DNA from: a virus
Virus record (IMG/VR): IMGVR_UViG_3300032214_000191
Coordinates: 1-24,685 of that record
Reading direction: 5' to 3' (one strand)
DNA: 24,685 bases
Every line of letters begins with the position of its first letter. The first letter of the stretch is position 1. Positions 12,632 to 18,274 of the stretch are shown in pieces. The translations under genes were made by a program, and so were the position numbers. Below the pieces are notes generated by a model, which worked only from the letters and a program-made list of their open reading frames with translations, was not told the DNA's origin and ran no database searches.

Positions 12632-12769
12632 TCAGAAATCCCAGTTAGAGTTAAGAAATGCGTTGAAAGATTTGTCGTCGTTCTCTTCTTCAAAGAGACC
12701 TTCATTCATTTCTTCAACAAAGTCAAATGAAGAAAACTCTTCAATTTGAATGTCGTCAAAAGAATCCAT
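12632..12769 (-). CDS. 45-aa acidic micro-protein
   Basis: MDSFDDIQIEEFSSFDFVEE, then Glu/Asp-rich sequence ending FLNSNWDF. Net charge is strongly negative, with alternating Phe and acidic residues. First gene after element copy 14; the next gene begins 20 nt on. Could be a nucleic-acid mimic or a protein-binding peptide, but nothing in it shows this. Confidence 0.62.
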   Translation of the reverse strand: MDSFDDIQIEEFSSFDFVEEMNEGLFEEENDDKSFNAFLNSNWDF

Positions 12770-12784
12770 AGTTCGTTTGTCGCT

Positions 12785-12815
12785 TACATTAGTGGAACAG
12801 TTTGGTCGTGCCCCC
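12785..12815 (-). repeat. Hairpin intergenic element, copy 14
   Basis: G tract of 5, loop GACCAAA, stem GGGGCA/TGTTCC. The element ATG is followed at once by TAA (ATGTAA, 12784-12789); the gene starts 20 nt further at 12769. Confidence 0.88.
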
Positions 12816-12816
12816 T

Positions 12817-13080
12817 TTATACAACCAAGGGTTCGCAGATATTGTCATGAATAGAATCTCTTGATTTCACATAATTCAATTGATTCCATTGATCATTATA
12901 ACAAATCACAAGCAATCTCTCATTTCTATGAATGGGACAACACTCAAGGTTTACTTCATCTTTGAGTCGAACACTGTGCTCAATCGTGATATATTCTTCA
13001 CACTTGAAGTAGACCCATCCTTCAACACCTTTTCCATTCTCCCATACAACATAATCGTTGATGCTTGGTTCATATGTCAT
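12817..13080 (-). CDS. Conserved small phage protein, unknown
   Basis: 87 aa starting MTYEPSINDYVVWENGKG. The beta-rich core is VEGWVYFKCEEYITIEHSV, then LECCPIHRNERLLVICY and NYVKSRDSIHD. The 'GWVYF....YItIE.sV......CPIH...hvLvlCy...W..L.YVKsR' pattern recurs in T4-type phage proteins that I recall. CCPIH might bind metal. ATGA overlap with the gene before. Last gene of the copy-15 unit. Confidence 0.82.
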   Translation of the reverse strand: MTYEPSINDYVVWENGKGVEGWVYFKCEEYITIEHSVRLKDEVNLECCPIHRNERLLVICYNDQWNQLNYVKSRDSIHDNICEPLVV

Positions 13081-13358
13081 ACAAATGCTGCTTCTAAAGG
13101 ATTAAGTTTCAGAGGCATCGCGGTATAGTTTCGCGTTTCCGTGATATTTACACAAGCACCAATGGTTTTACTATTGATTGGGGCGAAGTATTCATTTGTT
13201 TTTTGTTTCCAAAACCCCCAGATGGTTCTGGTTGTGGCACCGTTATTGTAATCAAACTTGCGATGGCAACGCAACCAAATAGAGACCACACCACGCTTGA
13301 ACTCTTCAAACTCATAACTATAACCTTTTGGAGGATGATGTGGAAATTCAGCAATCAT
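13077..13358 (-). CDS. Phage protein with C-terminal LNPLE tail, unknown
   Basis: 93 aa from the ATG at 13358 (MIAEFPHHPPKGYSYEFEEF). Beta-rich: VVSIWLRCHRKFDYNN, then TRTIWGFWKQK and TKTIGACVN-type segments. The end reads PLKLNPLEAAFV, nearly the same as the Dam methylase tail LNPLESLLV but with different codons. Longer upstream frames overlap the 13348-13509 gene and are rejected. Function unknown. Confidence 0.8.
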   Translation of the reverse strand: MIAEFPHHPPKGYSYEFEEFKRGVVSIWLRCHRKFDYNNGATTRTIWGFWKQKTNEYFAPINSKTIGACVNITETRNYTAMPLKLNPLEAAFV

Positions 13359-13509
13359 AATACCTATCTTTTGACATGTATTTGATTTGATCTTGAAGTT
13401 GCAAGATTTCATGCTGTTGCTCTGTAATTTTATCTTGCAGGTAAGAAATCCTTTCTTGATATTGTTGCTTGAGATTAAACTCAAGACGATTTACAGAAGT
13501 TTCAATCAT
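13348..13509 (-). CDS. 53-aa coiled-coil protein
   Basis: MIETSVNRLEFNLKQQYQER, then heptad-like ISYLQDKITEQQHEILQLQD ending KDRYYDC. Almost entirely one Gln-rich helix suited to a coiled coil. TGATG overlap with the preceding gene and 11-nt overlap with the next. Too short for common gene-calling cut-offs. Function unknown. Confidence 0.72.
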   Translation of the reverse strand: MIETSVNRLEFNLKQQYQERISYLQDKITEQQHEILQLQDQIKYMSKDRYYDC

Positions 13510-13745
13510 CAGGTAGTAAACTCCTCAACGACAGCAGATTCTACATCTTCAGAGAGAGCAAACTTTCTTGCGTTCAGGATATTCTCACGAAGATTTCCAT
13601 AGAACTTCTCATAAAAATCACCGTCATCTTCCGCAGAAATCAAATCAAAACATTCGTCATCGTGTTCTGCGACAACATTCCAAATACCACCATATTCACT
13701 AGAAGGAAAAGGAATATAGTGGTCCACGATGTACAGATACTTCAT
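13509..13745 (-). CDS. Conserved small cyanophage protein, unknown
   Basis: 78 aa starting MKYLYIVDHYIPFPSSEYGG. Continues IWNVVAEHDDECFDLIS, then acidic helices with FYGNLRENILNARKFAL. The 'YLfIVDHYvPFP.SEYGG.WNV.AE.DdECFDLI' start is one I associate with cyanomyovirus hypothetical proteins. Soluble and acidic. Function unknown. Confidence 0.82.
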   Translation of the reverse strand: MKYLYIVDHYIPFPSSEYGGIWNVVAEHDDECFDLISAEDDGDFYEKFYGNLRENILNARKFALSEDVESAVVEEFTT

Positions 13746-13771
13746 TGTTGTTTGTAAATTACTCCTTTAGT

Positions 13772-13885
13772 TTAACGAAAATCAGTGTTGTTGTCAATTG
13801 CATCATCTCCATCAGATGCTACTGATAGAAGTGCAAATCCAATAGTTACTAGAACACCAAGTCCAAATCCAGCAATAAAAACCAT
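13772..13885 (-). CDS. 37-aa single-pass membrane micro-protein
   Basis: MVFIAGFGLGVLVTIGFALL then a short acidic tail DGDDAIDNNTDFR. One membrane helix spans residues 2-23, Gly-rich as if for helix packing. The ATG overlaps the preceding stop (TGATG). Three successive genes here (13772, 14019, 14174) encode membrane proteins. Function unknown. Confidence 0.7.
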   Translation of the reverse strand: MVFIAGFGLGVLVTIGFALLSVASDGDDAIDNNTDFR

Positions 13886-14022
13886 CAGTAAAACTCCGCA
13901 AGATAATAGTCAACAGTTACTTCAAGTTTCGCTGCCTCACGCTCAATCTCGTCCCAAAACTCACGAGCAATCTTTTCTTGTTCCGCTTTCATGATTAGTT
14001 CTTTGATACGCTTGGAGATCAT
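13885..14022 (-). CDS. 45-aa charged helical micro-protein
   Basis: MISKRIKELIMKAEQEKIAR then a helical tail with FWDEIEREAAKLEVTVDYYL. A single amphipathic helix, perhaps a partner of the membrane proteins on either side. ATGA overlap before and TGATG after. Not recognised. Confidence 0.68.
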   Translation of the reverse strand: MISKRIKELIMKAEQEKIAREFWDEIEREAAKLEVTVDYYLAEFY

Positions 14023-14177
14023 TTGATTTGATTACTAGGAGGATGCTTAAGGTTCTCTATCGCTTTTGCGCGATAGTATGAATCATAAAGTCGATCATCA
14101 CGCTGGATTAGAAAAACATTCCAACCAACAATAGCAGCGAAACTAATCAATCCAGCAGCAATGTACTTTTTATTCAC
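14019..14177 (-). CDS. 52-aa single-pass membrane protein
   Basis: Starts at a GTG overlapping the preceding stop (GTGA); the first residues are MNKKYIAAGLISFAAIVGWN. One N-terminal membrane helix (5-24), then a charged soluble tail LIQRDDRLYDSYYRAKAIEN. The next gene overlaps by ATGA. Function unknown. Confidence 0.68.
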   Translation of the reverse strand: MNKKYIAAGLISFAAIVGWNVFLIQRDDRLYDSYYRAKAIENLKHPPSNQIK

Positions 14178-14365
14178 TTAGAAAAACCTCCAGAGTTTTT
14201 GAAGATAAGATTAGCAAGAGCGATAATAGCAAGGTTTTGCCAAAAAGACAAGGATACACCAAACCAAGACAGAATCAATCCAAGCAACCATGCTTCAAAT
14301 AGGATGCTGGCAGTTACAAGAACAATAGCACCAACAATCACACCAATAGCAGTAGAAGTTTTCAT
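14174..14365 (-). CDS. Two-helix membrane protein
   Basis: 63 aa starting MKTSTAIGVIVGAIVLVTAS. Helix 1 spans about residues 6-33, and helix 2 about 41-56 (WQNLAIIALANLIF). The tail KNSGGFSK is basic. Small cyanophage membrane proteins with 'GLi.s.fG..lsf.qal.iiaL.NL.f' have the same look. A holin is conceivable from size and topology, but neither lysin context nor a dual start supports it. Confidence 0.78.
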   Translation of the reverse strand: MKTSTAIGVIVGAIVLVTASILFEAWLLGLILSWFGVSLSFWQNLAIIALANLIFKNSGGFSK

Positions 14366-14368
14366 AGA

Positions 14369-14797
14369 TCAAACAGCAAGAGCAGCAGAAGGGATTTCGA
14401 CAGGTTCAGGTGCTACCATATCTTCGTACTGGTGCATATCATAGGCATACCAGTTTCCATTACGGAAGATATAAGAGTATTCTTCATTATCAGAGAAGAA
14501 CTCATCCATATCAGCATCAAGTCGAGGAGGACAATCATCTCCACGTTGAGAATAGTATTGAGGTCCGTATTCTTCACCCTTGGTAGGATAAGAACCCCAA
14601 CGATCCCCAGTCCAACGCTCATTAGTCCAGCAAGAACTCATATCACCACCATCAATCAGTTCAGCAACTTTCTCTTTGGTGTTATAGTGAGTGTTCAGAA
14701 TACGACCCAACCATTCAGGATAACCATCCCAGTGATGATAGGCAGAGAGAATAGAACCATCAGGAAGTTCGAGACCGATGCGGGAGCGAGTTGCCAT
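14369..14797 (-). CDS. Widespread phage protein 'MATRSRIG...SIYHHWDGYPEWLG', unknown function
   Basis: 142 aa. Characteristic block: TRSRIGLELPDGSILSAYHH then WDGYPEWLGRILNTHYNT, followed by an acidic region with FSDNEEYSYIFRNGNWYAYD. I recognise this as a common phage/plasmid family of unknown role found in many cyanophages. First gene of the long unit headed by copy 15, which continues through membrane and unknown proteins down to 12817. Confidence 0.9.
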   Translation of the reverse strand: MATRSRIGLELPDGSILSAYHHWDGYPEWLGRILNTHYNTKEKVAELIDGGDMSSCWTNERWTGDRWGSYPTKGEEYGPQYYSQRGDDCPPRLDADMDEFFSDNEEYSYIFRNGNWYAYDMHQYEDMVAPEPVEIPSAALAV

Positions 14798-14810
14798 TGC
14801 GTTCGTTGCT

Positions 14811-14845
14811 TACATTACTAGGACACTTTAGACGTGCCCCCCCCC
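14811..14845 (-). repeat. Hairpin intergenic element, copy 15 (rightmost)
   Basis: G tract of 9, loop GTCTAAA, stem GGGCAC/GTGTCC. It has ATG followed at once by TAA (14810-14815), with the gene start 18 nt further. It alone has T, not A, before the G tract (AAGTGG). No copy lies to its right in the window. Confidence 0.88.
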
Positions 14846-14856
14846 ACTTCCAATTA

Positions 14857-15099
14857 TCAAGGTGTGCAGTCTCCCGTTGTTCTTCTCACCGAAAACAGAA
14901 ACAAATCAATCATACTTTCTCTACATGATTTCTTGGAAGAATTGTGTTCTGCTGCATTAGTTGTAATTATAGTTGGAGGAACAACTACAGGACTACTTCC
15001 AGGTGAAGAGAAATAACTTGGATTATGATATTGATTATATTGTGCAAAAGCGGGCAATACCATCAAAGGCAATGCTGCCAACATAAAAAGGGGTTTCAT
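14857..15099 (-). CDS. Exported small protein (signal peptide), unknown
   Basis: 80 aa from the ATG at 15099: MKPLFMLAALPLMVLPAFAQ is a classical signal peptide with cleavage after AFA (residue 19). The mature part is Asn/Ser/Pro-rich (NPSYFSSPGSSPVVVPP), with two Cys (SCRES, GDC) that could pair. Follows another exported protein by 50 nt, so both probably act outside the cytoplasm. Function unknown. Confidence 0.75.
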   Translation of the reverse strand: MKPLFMLAALPLMVLPAFAQYNQYHNPSYFSSPGSSPVVVPPTIITTNAAEHNSSKKSCRESMIDLFLFSVRRTTGDCTP

Positions 15100-15149
15100 A
15101 ACGATAATCAAATGTGATAAAGGCAGTCTATCAAACCCCAATCAGTATG

Positions 15150-15521
15150 TCAACAGTCTGATCTAGCAACAGCAACACCACTCACAAGACCAAGTGGAAT
15201 TGACCAAAGATAAGAATCTTTCTTTGATACAAGTGCAGCAATACCACCACCTAACAGTCCACCAAAGATAGACTGATTACGTCCACATCTTACTGGTTGT
15301 TGATTTGATGGTTGACTTGCGTAATAGTATCCACCACCACAAGGAATTGACTCTCTTGTAGTCCTAACTCTTCCACGATAATAACGACCATCTGGAGATG
15401 TATATCCAGGAATATATTGCTCCACATTCCTATAACATTCATCTCGCACATTATACTGTTGCGAGTATGCAGGAAAGGGTGCAAATAACAAAGTTGAAAG
15501 TAAAACTGCGTTAAGTTTCAT
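15150..15521 (-). CDS. Exported protein with glycine-zipper-like C-terminus
   Basis: 123 aa. Signal peptide MKLNAVLLSTLLFAPFPAYS (cleavage about residue 20). The mature region is Tyr/Gly-rich with Cys at DECYRN, IPCGGG, VRCGRN and the last residue. The hydrophobic segment QSIFGGLLGGGIAALVS, then PLGLVSGVAVA, has Gly spacing typical of glycine-zipper membrane insertion. Similar exported proteins occur in cyanophages. It begins just after the 15551-15574 terminator; TATACT about 20 nt before the ATG may be its -10 box, without a clear -35. Confidence 0.8.
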   Translation of the reverse strand: MKLNAVLLSTLLFAPFPAYSQQYNVRDECYRNVEQYIPGYTSPDGRYYRGRVRTTRESIPCGGGYYYASQPSNQQPVRCGRNQSIFGGLLGGGIAALVSKKDSYLWSIPLGLVSGVAVARSDC

Positions 15522-15550
15522 TTATCCAATAGTTTGTGAAAGTATATACG

Positions 15551-15574
15551 AAAAAGGGACGCTACTGCGTCCCC
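15551..15574 (-). terminator. Rho-independent terminator
   Basis: Minus strand GGGACGC, loop AGTA, GCGTCCC, then TTTTT. A perfect 7-bp GC-rich stem ending the ParB-like gene. Confidence 0.93.
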
Positions 15575-15585
15575 ATGAAACTTAC

Positions 15586-16584
15586 TCAATCATTCACAGT
15601 AATGATTCCAGTTTCAACACCAGTAACTTGACCCATCCACTTCTCAAGTTTAAGAAGTTCAAACTCTCGTCCATCAGTTTCTGCTGCTTTAGCGAGCATC
15701 AAACAGTTGTTAAATTTCTTGTTAAACTGTTTCACAAGTTTCGTCATTTTCCGACGCTCAAGGTCGGCATCTTCTGCTTCACAGTTTGAGAGAAATCCAA
15801 CCAGTTCAGGTACTTTACCAGTCTTGTCAATCGTGTTGATGACATTAACAACTTCGCGGGCAAGATAGTGCCAAATACTGCGACTGTCTTTCACGTTGAC
15901 ATTTAGAGGAAGAAGAGTCCCAGCGTCACCGATCTTACTGATCTTGATGTAATTTGCTACACCCTTTTTATCATAAGGTGACATCGTATCCGAAACACGC
16001 TTACCTTGAATCACAGACTTAACTGCGTCTTCCACTTCTTTTGTAGAAAAAGAGTGATTGAAAGTACCAAACCAATTGACACCAGTCTCAGTATCAAATT
16101 GGTTTTTGCGTGCGAAATACTTATGGAGACGGATCTTACAATCCTTCATTGTCATCGGTTTTGAAACAAGGTGGTTGTTCATACCCAGACCAACCTCATC
16201 GTACACATCGTCAATCGTAAAACCTTCGTTCAGTTCCACGCAATAAACAACAACGTATTGTGCTCCAATTTGACGATATGCTTCAACACGATTGTTTCCA
16301 TCAATAACAGTTCCATCGGGAAGAATGATCGGAGGCATGATAGAAGTATCAACACCTTGATTTATGAAGCTGTATTGAAGAGTATTGACATTGTTGTAAT
16401 CAATACCCTGAGAACGTGCTGGATTCAGTTTTTGACCAGCATCATTCTCATTTTTAAGTTCTGTAATTTCCCGAACTTGGAAACCGATAGAATAAACGCT
16501 ATTGAAGATAGGTGTCTTACATTCTTCCAGGTAAGACTTAATTTCAGGTTTTCCGCAAGGGAAATCAATTTTACGAAAAGTCAT
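15586..16584 (-). CDS. ParB/sulfiredoxin-fold phage protein
   Basis: 332 aa from the ATG at 16584 (MTFRKIDFPCGKPEIKS). The core motif PPIILPDGTVIDGNNRVEAY (84-103) is the ParB N-terminal 'DGxHR' signature with Asn for His, followed by VVVYCVELNEGF. ParB folds bind CTP or DNA, and some are nucleases; nothing shows which applies here. The C-terminal half (about 130-332) is helical and charged (RRKMTKLVKQFNKKFNNC) and may bind DNA. No ParA is nearby. It has its own promoter candidate (16643-16671) and a terminator, and sits behind the Dam methylase. Confidence 0.8.
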   Translation of the reverse strand: MTFRKIDFPCGKPEIKSYLEECKTPIFNSVYSIGFQVREITELKNENDAGQKLNPARSQGIDYNNVNTLQYSFINQGVDTSIMPPIILPDGTVIDGNNRVEAYRQIGAQYVVVYCVELNEGFTIDDVYDEVGLGMNNHLVSKPMTMKDCKIRLHKYFARKNQFDTETGVNWFGTFNHSFSTKEVEDAVKSVIQGKRVSDTMSPYDKKGVANYIKISKIGDAGTLLPLNVNVKDSRSIWHYLAREVVNVINTIDKTGKVPELVGFLSNCEAEDADLERRKMTKLVKQFNKKFNNCLMLAKAAETDGREFELLKLEKWMGQVTGVETGIITVND

Positions 16585-16642
16585 TAAAATCAAAGCAATT
16601 TGCTATGTTTGTTGAGTTGACGTTTGTCTCTCAACAGAATTA

Positions 16643-16671
16643 AATATAGGGCATCGGGGGAGGAAATGCAA
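16643..16671 (-). promoter_or_regulatory. Sigma70-like promoter for the ParB-like gene
   Basis: -35 TTGCAT (16666-16671), 17-nt spacer, -10 TATATT (16643-16648). The -10 is good and the -35 is weak. Leader about 50 nt to the ATG at 16584. Confidence 0.45.
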
Positions 16672-16697
16672 GCGACCTTGTGGCACTTTCCCAACTG

Positions 16698-17534
16698 TCA
16701 CACTAGCAAACTTTCCAATGGGTTGAGGGTTGTTTCTATTTTAACTTTTGGATACTTGATGATGATCAATTCGGTCTTTTTACCTCTACGACTTACATCA
16801 CCCGCCATTTGATAATCAAACTCCAAATAACGAAACTCCGTCCAGTCTTTGTATAATTCTTTGAGGTAATCTGTGTTGTCATAAGACATCACGAACCCAC
16901 CTTCATGTTGCTTCAAGACATCTGCAAGTTTATCATGATTAAATCCTTCATGAGTGCTTCCGTCAATACCATAGTAGTATGATGTAGTCTTATAATATGG
17001 TGGATCAAGATATAGAAAATCATTCTTGTGCTTTGGTATAGTCTCAAAGCAATCACCGAAAGAGAATGAGAAGTTTGGATTGTAGAATCCAGCAAGACGC
17101 ATTAAACCAGCAGGACACAGATTCTTTCTTGATGCTTCAGATGTATGCCCAAGATCTCCACTAAATGCACCTTTAATACAGATATAAAATGACCATGCAC
17201 GAGTGAACTTATCTTTACTTTCTAATAGTGGCAGAAAAGATTTATAGTGTTCTCTATCACGCAAAGGATAATGTTTCGCTGCTTCCTCTGCGATTGCTTT
17301 TCCACCTTCAGTTGACAGAATCTCCCAAAAGTCTGCAAGTGGTTGAAACAAATCATATGCTTGAACCTTTACACCTCTTGCTGCAAGTGCGAGTTCAATA
17401 CAACCACCACCCATAAAAGGTGACATCATCTTTTCCAAATTAGGATGAATCTCATCAATAATCTTGATGATGTCATCTTTCATTTTATTTTTACCACCAG
17501 CATAGCGATACAAACTTGTGGAGGTATAGTTCAT
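16698..17534 (-). CDS. dam: DNA N6-adenine methylase, D12/Dam class
   Basis: 278 aa from the ATG at 17534 (MNYTSTSLYRYAGGKNK). SAM-binding RYAGGKNK (10-17) and motif I SPFMGGGCIE (38-47), and catalytic DPPY (177-180), in the alpha-class order of T4 Dam and DpnM. KGAFSGDLG and the long segment between are the target-recognition part. T4-type Dam methylates the adenine of GATC; this specificity is expected but not proven here. It would shield phage DNA from restriction. The tail LNPLESLLV recurs in the 13077-13358 protein. A dedicated promoter overlaps the upstream terminator. Confidence 0.94.
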   Translation of the reverse strand: MNYTSTSLYRYAGGKNKMKDDIIKIIDEIHPNLEKMMSPFMGGGCIELALAARGVKVQAYDLFQPLADFWEILSTEGGKAIAEEAAKHYPLRDREHYKSFLPLLESKDKFTRAWSFYICIKGAFSGDLGHTSEASRKNLCPAGLMRLAGFYNPNFSFSFGDCFETIPKHKNDFLYLDPPYYKTTSYYYGIDGSTHEGFNHDKLADVLKQHEGGFVMSYDNTDYLKELYKDWTEFRYLEFDYQMAGDVSRRGKKTELIIIKYPKVKIETTLNPLESLLV

Positions 17535-17557
17535 ACAATTCCGATCACATAGAGTGT

Positions 17558-17586
17558 ATCTTAACACAAAAAAAGGTGCTTGTAAA
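17558..17586 (-). promoter_or_regulatory. Sigma70-like promoter of dam, embedded in the upstream terminator
   Basis: -35 TTTACA (17581-17586), 17-nt spacer, -10 TAAGAT (17558-17563). The -35 lies in the loop and arms of the terminator hairpin 17568-17591. Predicted start near 17551, giving a very short leader (about 17 nt) to the ATG at 17534. Confidence 0.65.
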
Positions 17587-17591
17587 GCACC
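17568..17591 (-). terminator. Rho-independent terminator
   Basis: Minus strand GGTGCTT, loop TAC, AAGCACC, then TTTTTTT. It starts 7 nt after the stop of the 17598-17762 gene and ends the long region-3 transcript. Confidence 0.93.
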
Positions 17592-17597
17592 TTCAAA

Positions 17598-17762
17598 TCA
17601 ACCACCTTTTTCTCTCAAACTTCGCACCAAGTATTCAGTGAACTTTTCCATCTTCTCTGGCACAACTGCTTGTGGTCTTTGATTGATTACATTTTTAAGT
17701 GCAGTCATCTCATACCATTCATCATCAGTAAGATTTTCGTGCCCTTTAGATGGAAGAGTCAT
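17598..17762 (-). CDS. Conserved small cyanophage protein, unknown
   Basis: 54 aa starting MTLPSKGHENLTDDEWYEMT. Continues ALKNVINQRPQAVVPEKMEK and ends FTEYLVRSLREKGG. The 'LT.dEW.El.aLr.aI......v.PdkMErFTelfVrSL..KG' layout recurs in cyanomyoviruses as I remember. Helical and soluble; function unknown. A TTAAATA box (17799-17805) about 37 nt upstream might be a divergent late promoter. Confidence 0.83.
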   Translation of the reverse strand: MTLPSKGHENLTDDEWYEMTALKNVINQRPQAVVPEKMEKFTEYLVRSLREKGG

Positions 17763-17835
17763 ACATGTGCTCCCGTGTTTGTCAGAGAATCATAACACTA
17801 TTTAAGCAAGATATGCTGTTTCTTAACATTCTCTT

Positions 17836-17880
17836 TGGGATTGAGCAATACTTCTTAACCAAAGAAAGTTCCAAAGGAAC
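17836..17880 (-). terminator. Weak terminator-like hairpin at the end of the 17855 gene
   Basis: Minus strand GTTCC, TTT, GGAAC, then TTTCTTT, lying inside the last codons (GSFGTFFG) of the 17855-18085 gene. The short stem and interrupted T run make it a weak candidate. Confidence 0.3.
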
Positions 17881-18085
17881 CCTTATCATCACCCATTCCT
17901 TTCATACGATCTTCCAACTTATCAACAAGTTGATCAACACGAATAAGATTGTCAATAGAGCAAATCAACGATGAGATTTCTCTTGCGACAAAGGGTTTTT
18001 CTTGACGTGCGGCATATGCTAGTGCATTACGCAAACTTGCTTCTGCTTCTTTCAAACTTTCTTCTACTGATTCACTTAATGCCAT
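17855..18085 (-). CDS. Conserved cyanophage protein, unknown
   Basis: 76 aa starting MALSESVEESLKEAEASLRN. Continues ALAYAARQEKPFVAREISSL, then IDNLIRVDQLVDKLEDRMKG and the tail GSFGTFFG. The same 'LSESVEESLKEAE..LRNALA.AAR.EkP' start and 'FGTFF' end are, from memory, very conserved among cyanomyoviruses. Helical protein of unknown function. Its ATG abuts the preceding stop (TAAATG). Confidence 0.87.
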   Translation of the reverse strand: MALSESVEESLKEAEASLRNALAYAARQEKPFVAREISSLICSIDNLIRVDQLVDKLEDRMKGMGDDKGSFGTFFG

Positions 18086-18274
18086 TTAATACCTAACCTC
18101 AGGACTGTTTTCACATTTTTCATAGAAAATACCGTTTTTATAACAGGATTTTCCAGGTTCATAGTATCTTATACTAGGTGTGCTAGGTTTGTCAAGGGCA
18201 CATGGACCTAGATTGTTCATTACTCCACCAAGACATACTGCTAGTGTTGGTATAAGAAAATCAAGAGTGTACAT
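18086..18274 (-). CDS. Exported or membrane-anchored Cys-rich small protein
   Basis: 62 aa starting MYTLDFLIPTLAVCLGGVMN. The hydrophobic start (5-19) resembles a signal peptide, with LAVC at 11-14 possibly a lipobox (cleavage before Cys14). The remainder has three further Cys (GPCAL, KSCYK, EKCEN). Overlaps the end of the preceding gene by 14 nt. Function unknown. Confidence 0.68.
   Translation of the reverse strand: MYTLDFLIPTLAVCLGGVMNNLGPCALDKPSTPSIRYYEPGKSCYKNGIFYEKCENSPEVRY

Noticed and set aside
14174-14365. Holin call for the two-helix membrane protein
   Set aside because: Size and topology fit, but there is no endolysin or dual-start arrangement nearby.
184-14845. CRISPR array
   Set aside because: The repeats are separated by whole genes of varying length, not by uniform spacers.
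184-14845. Element hairpin as a rho-independent terminator
   Set aside because: No T tract follows the stem on the minus strand; in the plus direction the C run follows. True terminators in the window look different.
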